A stretch of 35,822 bases of DNA from Euryarchaeota archaeon RBG_13_57_23 (GTDB taxonomy: Archaea; Thermoplasmatota; Thermoplasmata; UBA10834), in the NCBI GenBank assembly GCA_001800675.1, contig MGVW01000035.1, positions 172,772 through 208,593 of the forward strand, in the 5' to 3' direction. Each line of letters begins with the position of its first letter. The first letter of the stretch is position 1. Below the pieces are notes generated by a model, which saw only the letters and a program-made list of their open reading frames with translations, ran no database searches and was not told where the DNA came from. Shown in pieces: positions 10,101 to 15,967 of the stretch. A program made the translations under genes and the position numbers.

Positions 10101-10334
10101 CCGGACGCGCTGTCCTTGATGAGAAAAGGTGATGTCCAGCTGATAGTGAACACGCCGACCGAAGCCTCGGGGGCTCGCAGGGATGGTTACATGATGCGGA
10201 GACTTGCCGTGGAGCTGGAGATACCAATTTTCACTACCATGCAGGGAGCGAGGGCTGCGGTGATGGCCATTGAATACGCATTGGCGAAGGAGATGACCGT
10301 CAGCGATCTCTCACATTTCCACAATCGCACGTGA
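7125..10334 (+). CDS. carB: Carbamoyl-phosphate synthase large subunit
   Basis: At 1069 residues this is a full-length, unsplit CarB; some archaea carry it in two pieces. It has two homologous ATP-grasp halves: the first begins K-K-L-M-V-I-G-S-G-P-I-V-I-G-Q and the second, near residue 550, R-K-V-I-V-V-G-A-G-P-I-R-I-G-Q. Each half has the Q-T-A-x-N-L motif and the E-V-N-P-R or E-A-N-P-R-x-S-R metal/ATP site. An MGS-like allosteric domain occupies about residues 930-1069. The first half phosphorylates bicarbonate and the second phosphorylates carbamate. Confidence 0.98.
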   Translation: MPKRTDLKKLMVIGSGPIVIGQAAEFDFSGSQACRSLREEGYTTVLANSNPATIQTDPDTADIVYVEPLDVETVTKIIEKEKVQGILSGMGGQTALNLCSELAENGTLKRLGVELLGSQPRAIALSEDRELFRETMLELGEPIPKSRTANSLDGAKQVVKEIGGYPVLVRPAFTLGGTGGGIAHDDQELEDIAGRGLAYSRIRQVLIEESVIGWKEFEYEVMRDSKDNCIIVCNMENLDPMGIHTGESIVVAPAQTLSDKDHQMLRNATIKIIRALGIEGGANIQFAVNPKSGEYRVIEVNPRVSRSSALASKATGYPIARVAAKIAVGRTLDEIPNAITGKTCAAFEPSIDYVVMKIPRWPFDKFRTVDRRLGTQMKSTGEVMAIGRNIQESLLKAVRSLEIDRTGLEADKWTDDEIEKELSSATDLRLYMIAEALRRGKTVEWVCNCTDWDPFFVRKVQDIVQMEDRIRKDLDDTTLCEAKSLGFSDEYIGMIAGKEERTVRNMRAGKKLKATFKMVDTCAAEFEAETPYFYSTYETECEARTSTNRKVIVVGAGPIRIGQGIEFDYCCVHGALALKEEGIDAIIVNNNPETVSTDFDVSSRLYFEPITAEDVLNVIEKEDADGIILQFGGQTAINLALPLQKELKDKKTKILGTSPDSVDLAEDRKKFSRLMDELGISQPKSGTGFSFEEVKTLAKDIGYPVLIRPSYVLGGRAMEIVYDEIELETYMKSAAKVSKKRPILVDKYLTHAIEIDVDAVCDGKEVFIGGILEHIEEAGVHSGDATMVLPPQTLGPGVMKQIKEITRKVALALNTVGLMNLQLAYKDGEVFMLEANPRASRTVPIISKATGIPLAKVATKIMLGKSLKDLGLKDIAKIDHVAVKASVFPFLKLPGVDSILGPEMKSTGEVMGIDADYPAAVWKALVASGQKLPKTGKVYLSVKDEDKSAASRLGKKLGSLGFQLYATRGTAEALKSGGVDATTVYRISDHGSPDALSLMRKGDVQLIVNTPTEASGARRDGYMMRRLAVELEIPIFTTMQGARAAVMAIEYALAKEMTVSDLSHFHNRT

Positions 10335-10349
10335 GGAGTTGGTCGCAAT

Positions 10350-11192
10350 CTACCACGATATCGTCGGTGCTCGGCCAAGACTTCGAATCAACTCAGCATG
10401 CTTCGAGCACAGTCCGGGAGCTCCCGACTGAGACAGAAGCAGATCCTCTTGCCAATGGGCGTTGAAGAGACGGCACTTCTTGTTAGGACAAGATGGTTTC
10501 AGAGTCAGGTGGTGAACGACCGCCTGAAGCGCTAGTCCCTTCGCCACCTCTGTCATCTTCGGAGAGCCGTAGTCCAGGAAACGTCCCTTGAAAGCTCGCT
10601 TCAGAAGCTCGGAGTCCATGGTCTCGTCGCCTGCGGATGCCAGCCTCTGCTTGAGGATATAGTACTGTCTCGGCTTCGCAGGTGCCTCTACTAATCCAGG
10701 TACAGAAACAATGCTCGGAAAGCCGTGGACTATCGTCCTCAGGTGGTGTCGGAGGTCATCGTACGAGTAGGTGGAGACGAGCCTGTCCGTCATCACTATC
10801 GTCGCCGTGTCAAGTCCGTTGCGAGTTCTCAGTAGCCCAATCAACAGCTCCTCTATGCGCCGAGCGTCGTACACGATGCCTCCGAGACGAGCGTCGCCGG
10901 TGAGCCCTCTGACTTCGTAGTCGACCTCGCCATACATAGGTTCGAAGGGTTCGAAAGGCCTCGAAATGTCCTTCACCCTAGATGATGCCAGAAAGCTCGC
11001 TGTTTTCTCAATGGCACGCGGCGTTAAGTCTCGGAAGGGCGTGGGCTTGACACTCACGCTCATCGAGGGAAAAATCGATGACAGGAAAGATGCCACTTCC
11101 GCGAGATCCACTTCGTTGGAACACTCGGGAGAACGTATCTCGATGCCACGAAGTCTTTTCTCACTTCTTCTTGAGGTACTTGTACGCGACAT
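10350..11192 (-). CDS. Archaemetzincin-like protein lacking the HExxH motif
   Basis: About 280 residues on the minus strand, directly after THI4. The start is uncertain. The ATG at 11192 has a GGGGAG-like site just before it and overlaps the end of THI4 by 32 nt; no usable canonical start lies after the THI4 stop before the first predicted strand (G-I-E-I-R-S). Near the C-terminus are C-x4-C (C-P-N-K-K-C), then 21 residues, then C-x2-H. This spacing resembles the structural zinc site of archaemetzincins. Where those enzymes have HExxHxxGxxH this protein reads H-H-L-T-L-K, so peptidase activity is doubtful. It resembles a group of uncharacterised archaeal proteins; function unknown. It converges on carB with a 15-nt gap. 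Confidence 0.65.
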   Translation of the reverse strand: MSRTSTSRRSEKRLRGIEIRSPECSNEVDLAEVASFLSSIFPSMSVSVKPTPFRDLTPRAIEKTASFLASSRVKDISRPFEPFEPMYGEVDYEVRGLTGDARLGGIVYDARRIEELLIGLLRTRNGLDTATIVMTDRLVSTYSYDDLRHHLRTIVHGFPSIVSVPGLVEAPAKPRQYYILKQRLASAGDETMDSELLKRAFKGRFLDYGSPKMTEVAKGLALQAVVHHLTLKPSCPNKKCRLFNAHWQEDLLLSQSGAPGLCSKHAELIRSLGRAPTISW

Positions 11193-11946
11193 CCGCTCCC
11201 CGCCTGCCAGAGAGGAGCATCGACCCAAATGTCGGCCCCATCCTTGGTAGGCCAAACGTGGTCGACACCGCCATCCCGATCACAATCAGTCCTGGGTGGC
11301 AGAATCCGCTGTGCTCCACGACGGCGTCCTCGCTCTTCTCGATCCACATCGGCCCGAACCCGGGCGTCTTGATCAGGCCCCGTTCCTCGAGCTTCTTCAC
11401 GACCATCGCATCATGTCCGGTCGCATCTATGACGAGCTTCGATTCAAGCGCAATGGGATCCACGCACGTGATCTGTCTGGGGAGTGCACCAACGGGGGTC
11501 CAATTCACCACGGCGCCGGCCACCCTGTTCTTCTCCCTGAGCACGATGTCATCGAACGAGGCCATGTTCAGAATGCTCACGCCTGCCTCACAGGCTGAAG
11601 CGATGAGTTTGGAGCATGCAAGTGGTCCTGGGGTCATGTAAAGCCCCTTCTCGTACATCTTGTACTTCACTTTCAGTTCGTCGAGTACCTTCTGGGCGGG
11701 TGCGCGGACTGTGATGGTGTTCATCAAGAAGCCGCCTATCCAGAAACCTCCTCCGAGATAGTTGTTCCTCTCGACCACGAGCACTCTAACACCCTTAAGA
11801 GCTAGATCGCGGGCTGCCATCAGGCCGCTTGGGCCGCCGCCGATGACGATGACATCAGTCTCGGCGTTCTCGTCCATGTCCTTCGCGAACTGGGATATTA
11901 TCGCTCTCGTGACAGCGCTCTCGGAGGATTTCTCGAATATCGGCAT
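11161..11946 (-). CDS. thi4: THI4-family thiazole synthase, cysteine type
   Basis: The 261-residue flavoprotein-fold enzyme makes the thiamine thiazole precursor from NAD, glycine and sulfur. The dinucleotide-binding motif G-G-G-P-S-G is at residues 36-41, E59 is the ribose-binding acid, and G-G-G-F-W-I-G-G follows. The family's G-H-D motif is at 177-179, and the C-terminal R-M-G-P-T-F-G-S-M-x-L-S-G is intact. The residue just before the conserved V-D-P is Cys161 (codon TGC at 11466-11464, minus). In yeast the equivalent cysteine donates its own sulfur and is lost; in methanogens such as M. jannaschii this position is histidine and the enzyme uses free sulfide. Archaeal homologs are often misnamed ribose-1,5-bisphosphate isomerase. 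Confidence 0.92.
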   Translation of the reverse strand: MPIFEKSSESAVTRAIISQFAKDMDENAETDVIVIGGGPSGLMAARDLALKGVRVLVVERNNYLGGGFWIGGFLMNTITVRAPAQKVLDELKVKYKMYEKGLYMTPGPLACSKLIASACEAGVSILNMASFDDIVLREKNRVAGAVVNWTPVGALPRQITCVDPIALESKLVIDATGHDAMVVKKLEERGLIKTPGFGPMWIEKSEDAVVEHSGFCHPGLIVIGMAVSTTFGLPRMGPTFGSMLLSGRRGADVAYKYLKKK

Positions 11947-11987
11947 GCTTCTTCACCGGATTGCGAAGTGCGCATACCAGCTCCCCG

Positions 11988-11995
11988 AATATAAG
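11988..11995 (-). promoter_or_regulatory. TATA box for thi4
   Basis: On the minus strand this reads CTTATATT, about 42 nt before the thi4 ATG. It predicts a ~20-nt leader. I saw no thiamine-pyrophosphate riboswitch consensus in that short leader. Confidence 0.5.
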
Positions 11996-12087
11996 TATTC
12001 GCATTTGACCACTGGAGGCCTCGTTTCCGCGCAATCAGCCTGTAAGGGACAACGAATATCTCCTCTCCGAATGATATTAGCAGCTGC

Positions 12088-12144
12088 GGAGCGGAGCTGG
12101 AATCTTGTCTACGCCCCGCGAGCGAGAAGACCTGGCTCCGCTCC
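12088..12144 (+). promoter_or_regulatory. Hairpin in the leader of the YHS gene
   Basis: A perfect 10-bp inverted repeat (GGAGCGGAGC at 12088-12097 and GCTCCGCTCC at 12135-12144) can be extended by two G-U pairs and one G-C pair in RNA. The loop is about 31 nt. It ends 25 nt before the YHS start codon and 11 nt before its Shine-Dalgarno site. No T-run follows, so it does not look like a terminator. Confidence 0.5.
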
Positions 12145-12169
12145 CACCACAGCAAAGGAGATGACAAGA

Positions 12170-12310
12170 ATGGCAATCGACCCAATATGCAAAATGGAAG
12201 TGGATCCGAAGACCGCGAAGTGGAAATCAGAGTACAACGGAAAGGAGTATTTCTTCTGCGCACCTGGGTGCAAGAAGGCTTTTGACAAGAATCCAGGGAA
12301 ATACGCGTGA
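12170..12310 (+). CDS. YHS-domain metal-binding small protein
   Basis: A 46-residue protein made of a single YHS domain: D-P-I-C7-K-M9-E-V near the start, then Y-F-F-C30-A-P-G-C34-K-K-A-F, ending P-G-K-Y-A. YHS/TRASH domains bind copper and other soft metals through such cysteines. The start at 12170 has GGAG at 12156-12159 with good spacing; the ATG at 12161 is too close to it. The gene converges on an Lrp regulator that itself carries a TRASH domain, separated by 12 nt. By analogy with the CopM/CopT arrangement in Sulfolobus it may be a small metal chaperone (inference); no copper ATPase lies in the window. Confidence 0.82.
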   Translation: MAIDPICKMEVDPKTAKWKSEYNGKEYFFCAPGCKKAFDKNPGKYA

Positions 12311-12322
12311 ATTGAAAAATGA

Positions 12323-12976
12323 CTAGTGGGCGTGCACGGGGACTTCCTCAACCATGGGGGTCTTCACGATGCCCGCCGATTTCTTCAACTTCTCGTACTT
12401 CTCCCTGTAAAGCCTCTCGCAGACGCTGCAGCAGAGATAGTGGTACTTCCCGTCCAGCTTGATCTTCACGCCCTCGTCCCTCATCATGTGCCCACAATAG
12501 TAGCACTTGATCAGAAGGCCGGCCTCGTCCGTCAGAGCCGCCCTCGGACTTTCCTTGGGAACCCTCATGACCATCGAGTTGTCCATGCGGACAATCTCTG
12601 AGATCTTGCCCAAGGACTCGAGGAACTTCTGGTATTTCGTCTGGTTGAAGAACGCGAGGATGCATAGAATCCGCGAATCGGATAGGACGTAGATCTGCCT
12701 CACGATCTCCTCATCCTTGATCTTGTCGACGACCCTATCGATGTCAGCGGGTTTTGACTCGAGGGTTAGTGCGACCGATACCTGCCCGAGCATGTCGGCA
12801 TCCAGGACTGTCGAATACCCCTTGATCAGTCCGACGTCGAGCATAGCTTGAACCCTGGAGCTTACTGTGGGCGTGCTCACGCTAATCCGTGATGATATGT
12901 CCCTGAAGGACGCCCTTCCGTCCCTCTGGAGTTCTCTTAGAATCTTCCTGTCAACTTCGTCTAGGTTGAGAGCCAT
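12323..12976 (-). CDS. Lrp/AsnC-family regulator with C-terminal TRASH domain
   Basis: The 217-residue protein has an AsnC-type helix-turn-helix at about residues 5-55 (L-D-E-V-D-R-K-I-L then S-T-P-T-V-S-S-R-V), an Lrp ligand/oligomerisation domain to about 140, and a TRASH metal-binding domain with C158, C161, C182, C183 and C186. The tail ends V-H-A-H, adding possible ligands H215 and H217. Archaeal regulators of this build (CopT in Sulfolobus, a homolog in Halobacterium) respond to copper. The adjacent YHS protein supports metal sensing here; the metal itself is not determined. A dyad in its own promoter suggests autoregulation. Confidence 0.9.
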   Translation of the reverse strand: MALNLDEVDRKILRELQRDGRASFRDISSRISVSTPTVSSRVQAMLDVGLIKGYSTVLDADMLGQVSVALTLESKPADIDRVVDKIKDEEIVRQIYVLSDSRILCILAFFNQTKYQKFLESLGKISEIVRMDNSMVMRVPKESPRAALTDEAGLLIKCYYCGHMMRDEGVKIKLDGKYHYLCCSVCERLYREKYEKLKKSAGIVKTPMVEEVPVHAH

Positions 12977-13005
12977 GAATGATGCTAGAACCAGGAGGGG
13001 GATAT

Positions 13006-13022
13006 CCTTTTCACTTGAAAGG
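13006..13022 (-). promoter_or_regulatory. Candidate operator of the Lrp-TRASH regulator
   Basis: CCTTTTCACTTGAAAGG is an imperfect dyad (CCTTT/AAAGG arms with further near-symmetry inside), as expected for an Lrp-type dimer. A TATA-like element on the minus strand (TTTACATATTTG, 13053-13042) predicts transcription starting near 13023, which puts the dyad at about +1 to +17. Confidence 0.4.
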
Positions 13023-13120
13023 TACGGGTGCTAAAGCCAGACAAATATGTAAAGCGTTCAATCAAGCCCGGTTGCCAGCTCGGCAAGAAAGTTGCTTGGT
13101 TTTTCCATTTGAGGTCGGAG

Positions 13121-13514
13121 TCAAACCCCTCTCTTCTTAAGGGCTTCGATTTCCTTGTTCAACTCCAGTATTGCGCCCCAGACCTCTCGGAATTCCATGC
13201 CAATCCGGTGGCTATACGCATCCATTTCGCTGAGTTCGCGATGCGCCCAGTATTCTGGATCGATCTTGTTTGCGAACTCAGCCCTACCTGTTTCTTTAGA
13301 GATATCGATTCCCCCACACCTGAAGTGAGCTATCCCGTCTAAGGTTTTTCGGCCGTTGTGGACAGTTCAGCGTGGGTATGATACGCCTTCGCGACGCCTC
13401 GTCGTGCCTTCTTATCATGTATGAGGGCCTGAGATCGGAGACATTGCCGAACTCGCACCAATCGCGGATTGACGCGACCAAACCATTGCTGGCGATGCTT
13501 GACATACCGTTCAC
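13121..13514 (-). pseudogene. Decayed small gene, zinc-ribbon-like tail
   Basis: No intact gene fills 13028-13576. On the minus strand 13366-13121 holds an 81-codon open frame without any ATG/GTG/TTG near its beginning. Its product looks real: H-F-R-C-G-G-I-D-I-S-K-E-T-G-R-A-E-F, then a Trp/Tyr-rich acidic part (D-P-E-Y-W) and an amphipathic helix ending I-E-A-L-K-K-R-G-V. The preceding frame from the GTG at 13514 ends in P-T-L-N-C-P-Q, giving a C-P that would suit the first knuckle of a zinc ribbon, but it is out of register. I read this as one gene broken by at least one frameshift. The family is not recognised. Third-position G+C is lower than in neighbouring genes. Confidence 0.4.
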
Positions 13515-13576
13515 TCGAGAGATACGGTGGTGCGAGCTACAACAAGTGGCAGAACCGGTTGTGCGAACCGCGGAAT

Positions 13577-14494
13577 CTACTCTCTCAACTGTTCAGGCTC
13601 CCGGCCATATCCTCTCGCGAGCACTATGTAGAGTCCCAGAACCACTAGGGCTCCCCCCAGGATGATCCAGGTTCCCGGGATCTCGTTCGGAGGGAGCGCG
13701 AAGACCAGGATCGAGGCGCCCACGGGTTCTCCGAGCACGCTGGTGGAGATGATATGTGCGGGTAGCTTTCGAAGCGCGTAGTTGAACATGGTATGGCCAA
13801 GGATCGTGGGAATGATGGCCATGAGGAGGAATAGGGTGAGTTCCCTGCTATCGCTGACAAGAAGCTGGTCCCCTGCGACGAATGCTGAGATGAAGAGCAG
13901 CCCCGCCGAGAGACCGTATACGGAGAACGAGTACGGAATCACGGAAAGGGTCCTTCTGGCGACCCTGCCGGAAAGGAAGTAGATCCCGGCGCAGATGCCT
14001 CCCAGGAACGCCAGAAGATCCCCGAGGAGCGTGTCTGACCCATTTGAGTAGTCCGTTATGTATATGACAGCGACCCCGGAAAACGCGATGACTATCCCGA
14101 ACGCGGCAATGCGCCTCACGCGGTCCTTCAGCAGGAAGTGGGACACGGCTGCCACGAAGATGGGATGAGACGTGACGAGAATCACGGACGTGGCCACGAG
14201 GGTGAGCGACAACGACACTATCCAGAGACCGAAATGGAAGGTAAGCGCTATGCCGCTGAGGCCCACGAGCGCGAGCTCCTTCCTCGAGAATCCCATGATC
14301 TCCTTGAATCCGTGCGTGAACAGCAGATACGGCAGCAGTATGGCAGAGGTCATGGCGAGCCTGTAGGCCGCGATGATGAACGGTGGGCTCTCGCTCCACT
14401 TGATGAATAGAGAGGCGAAAGAAACGGAGACCATTGCGATTCCGACGGCGAGATATGCCTTCGAATTCTCGCTCATCGGTGGCATGTGTTTCAC
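13577..14494 (-). CDS. EamA/DMT-family transporter
   Basis: A 305-residue membrane protein with about ten hydrophobic segments arranged as two EamA repeats, the build of drug/metabolite transporters such as the RhtA and RarD groups. The N-terminal repeat contains W-S-E-S-P-P-F-I-I-A-A-Y-R, and the second has the typical L-G-E-P-V-G-A-S-I segment near residue 262. Starts are possible at GTG 14494, ATG 14485 or ATG 14476; none has a clear Shine-Dalgarno site. It follows the ACT-domain regulator by 31 nt on the same strand and may be co-transcribed. An amino-acid exporter role is plausible from context but unproven. Confidence 0.88.
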   Translation of the reverse strand: MKHMPPMSENSKAYLAVGIAMVSVSFASLFIKWSESPPFIIAAYRLAMTSAILLPYLLFTHGFKEIMGFSRKELALVGLSGIALTFHFGLWIVSLSLTLVATSVILVTSHPIFVAAVSHFLLKDRVRRIAAFGIVIAFSGVAVIYITDYSNGSDTLLGDLLAFLGGICAGIYFLSGRVARRTLSVIPYSFSVYGLSAGLLFISAFVAGDQLLVSDSRELTLFLLMAIIPTILGHTMFNYALRKLPAHIISTSVLGEPVGASILVFALPPNEIPGTWIILGGALVVLGLYIVLARGYGREPEQLRE

Positions 14495-14525
14495 GGGTCC
14501 GAAGAGTCGCTCTCCACCGTCCGAG

Positions 14526-15026
14526 CTAGTAGATGGTGACGCCCTTGACGCCCTTTGCCTGCCTAATCGCAGGTATCAGTTCAGAAGGCACTTGGCTTTC
14601 GGTCACGATGAACAGTTTGGGCTCCTCGGACGTCATGGGGTCATCCACAATGGCCTGCCTGATGCTGATGTTGCCCCTGGATAGTATGTCAGCCACCGCC
14701 GCGATGATGCCCGGTTCGTGGGCGTTCGTGGGGACTATCTCGATGGCGGTCCAACCCATGGCGGACGCAGCGTTCTTGAGATGGTTGGTCGGGAGTAGCT
14801 GAGAGAAGAACTTGAGCAGCGTTGGGTCGCCCTTGATGGTCTCGATTGTCGACTTCACGACTCTACGGTCGACGCCTGCAGCTCTTGCGAGCGCGGAATC
14901 TGCGATCTGCACATCACCGCACAGGACCTCGTCCCTCTCAATCCGCAGCCCGTACTTCAAGAGGTATCTGGCGACCTTCGCCTGGGACGGGTACTTCTCG
15001 AAGTAGTTCGCAATCTTGTCCCACAT
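14526..15026 (-). CDS. ACT-domain regulator of amino-acid metabolism (COG2150-like)
   Basis: The 166-residue protein starts M-W-D-K-I-A-N-Y-F, which matches an archaeal family annotated as predicted regulators of amino-acid metabolism. The N-terminal half (to about residue 75) resembles a winged helix, with the family's G-V-D-R-R-V-V-K-S-T-I-E-T-I segment. The C-terminal half is an ACT domain (I-V-P-T-N-A-H-E-P-G-I-I-A-A-V-A, then Q-V-P-S-E-L-I-P-A-I-R), the usual fold for amino-acid sensing. Starts farther upstream in this frame would cross its own promoter, so ATG 15026 is chosen. It is divergent from the aromatic/homocysteine operon. Confidence 0.85.
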   Translation of the reverse strand: MWDKIANYFEKYPSQAKVARYLLKYGLRIERDEVLCGDVQIADSALARAAGVDRRVVKSTIETIKGDPTLLKFFSQLLPTNHLKNAASAMGWTAIEIVPTNAHEPGIIAAVADILSRGNISIRQAIVDDPMTSEEPKLFIVTESQVPSELIPAIRQAKGVKGVTIY

Positions 15027-15038
15027 ATCAATCGGATG

Positions 15039-15057
15039 ATTACATGTGTACAGTAAT
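15039..15057 (-). promoter_or_regulatory. Inverted repeat in the ACT-regulator promoter
   Basis: ATTAC-N9-GTAAT lies between the minus-strand TATA-like box (15067-15060, ATATTAAT) and the predicted start near 15037. This is a position where a bound regulator would block initiation. It may be an autoregulatory site. Confidence 0.4.
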
Positions 15058-15112
15058 AGATTAATATTGCGTCCAATGTACGCAATCGCACTCTGGCCCG
15101 GTAGCAAGGAGC

Positions 15113-15120
15113 TTATACAT
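15113..15120 (+). promoter_or_regulatory. TATA box of the aromatic/homocysteine operon
   Basis: TTATACAT predicts a transcript start near 15143 and a leader of about 35 nt, in contrast to the apparently leaderless ribB, PP-loop and carA transcripts. The leader ends in GGTGAGG (15169-15175) just before the ATG at 15178. No other strong promoter-like box was seen between the operon's genes. Confidence 0.5.
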
Positions 15121-15177
15121 CCAGCTACATGGCGAACACATTGACACAGAATAGCACGGTACTTGAATGGTGAGGGC

Positions 15178-15963
15178 ATGATTGGAAAGACGATCAGGCT
15201 GAGGCGGATCTTCAACCAGAAGACAGGGAAGACCGTCATCGTGCCGATGGACCACGGGATATCATTGGGTCCCGTCCAGGGCATTGCTGATATCAAAACT
15301 ACTATAGACAAGGTCGCCGAGGGGGGCGCCTCCGCGATAGTCATACACAAGGGTCTTGTACCGTATGCGGGCCCCTCGCTCGGGGCGAAGCTCGGTCTGA
15401 TCGTGCACATATCCGCCAGCACTTCTGTCTCTCCAGACCCGAACTACAAGGTCCTCGTGGCCCGGGCGGACGCCGCCGCAGCGCTCGGGGCGGACGGGAT
15501 CTCCATTCACTGTAACGTGGGGTGCGACGCCGAGGACAAGATGATCTCCGACTTCGGCATGGTCTCGGACAGATGCAGGGAACTCGGCATGCCGCTTCTC
15601 GCGATGTGCTACCCGAGAGGGAAGAACATCAAGGACTCGTACGAGGTCGGAGTCGTCTCACACTGCGCCCGGCTGGCAGCCGAGCTCGGGGCGGACGTCG
15701 TCAAGACCAACTTCACCGGGTCCATAGATACTTTCAAAACGGTCGTCAAGGGCACCCCGATACCAGTGGTCATCGCAGGTGGGCCGAAGATGGGCTCGGA
15801 GTTCGACCTCCTCTCGATGGTCTACGATGCGATGCAGGCGGGAGCCATGGGCATATCGATCGGCCGGAACGTGTTCCAGCACGAGGATGTGGCCGGCATC
15901 ACAAGGAGACTCTCGCAGATAGTTTTCGAGGGCATGCCGCCCAAGGATCAGTACAGGCGGTGA
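15178..15963 (+). CDS. aroA': 2-amino-3,7-dideoxy-D-threo-hept-6-ulosonate (ADTH) synthase
   Basis: A class I aldolase-type enzyme of 261 residues that joins L-aspartate semialdehyde to 6-deoxy-5-ketofructose 1-phosphate. This is the first step of the archaeal route to dehydroquinate, replacing DAHP synthase. D25 (M-D-H-G), Y145 (M-C-Y-P-R-G) and the Schiff-base K176 (V-V-K-T-N-F-T-G) are all present, each offset by eight from the residues I recall for M. jannaschii MJ0400. The ATG at 15178 is preferred because GGTGAGG precedes it; a TTG at 15163 would add five residues. A general fructose-bisphosphate aldolase is the alternative, but the next gene makes this role clear. Confidence 0.93.
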   Translation: MIGKTIRLRRIFNQKTGKTVIVPMDHGISLGPVQGIADIKTTIDKVAEGGASAIVIHKGLVPYAGPSLGAKLGLIVHISASTSVSPDPNYKVLVARADAAAALGADGISIHCNVGCDAEDKMISDFGMVSDRCRELGMPLLAMCYPRGKNIKDSYEVGVVSHCARLAAELGADVVKTNFTGSIDTFKTVVKGTPIPVVIAGGPKMGSEFDLLSMVYDAMQAGAMGISIGRNVFQHEDVAGITRRLSQIVFEGMPPKDQYRR

Positions 15964-15967
15964 TCAC

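Noticed and set aside
11762-12169. Upstream extension of the YHS frame
   Set aside because: It runs through the thi4 gene and promoter in antisense; the Shine-Dalgarno site and domain limits place the start at 12170.
13372-13665. 97-codon plus-strand frame near the decayed gene
   Set aside because: It runs into the end of the DMT transporter gene and has no recognisable content; the minus-strand tail is more protein-like.
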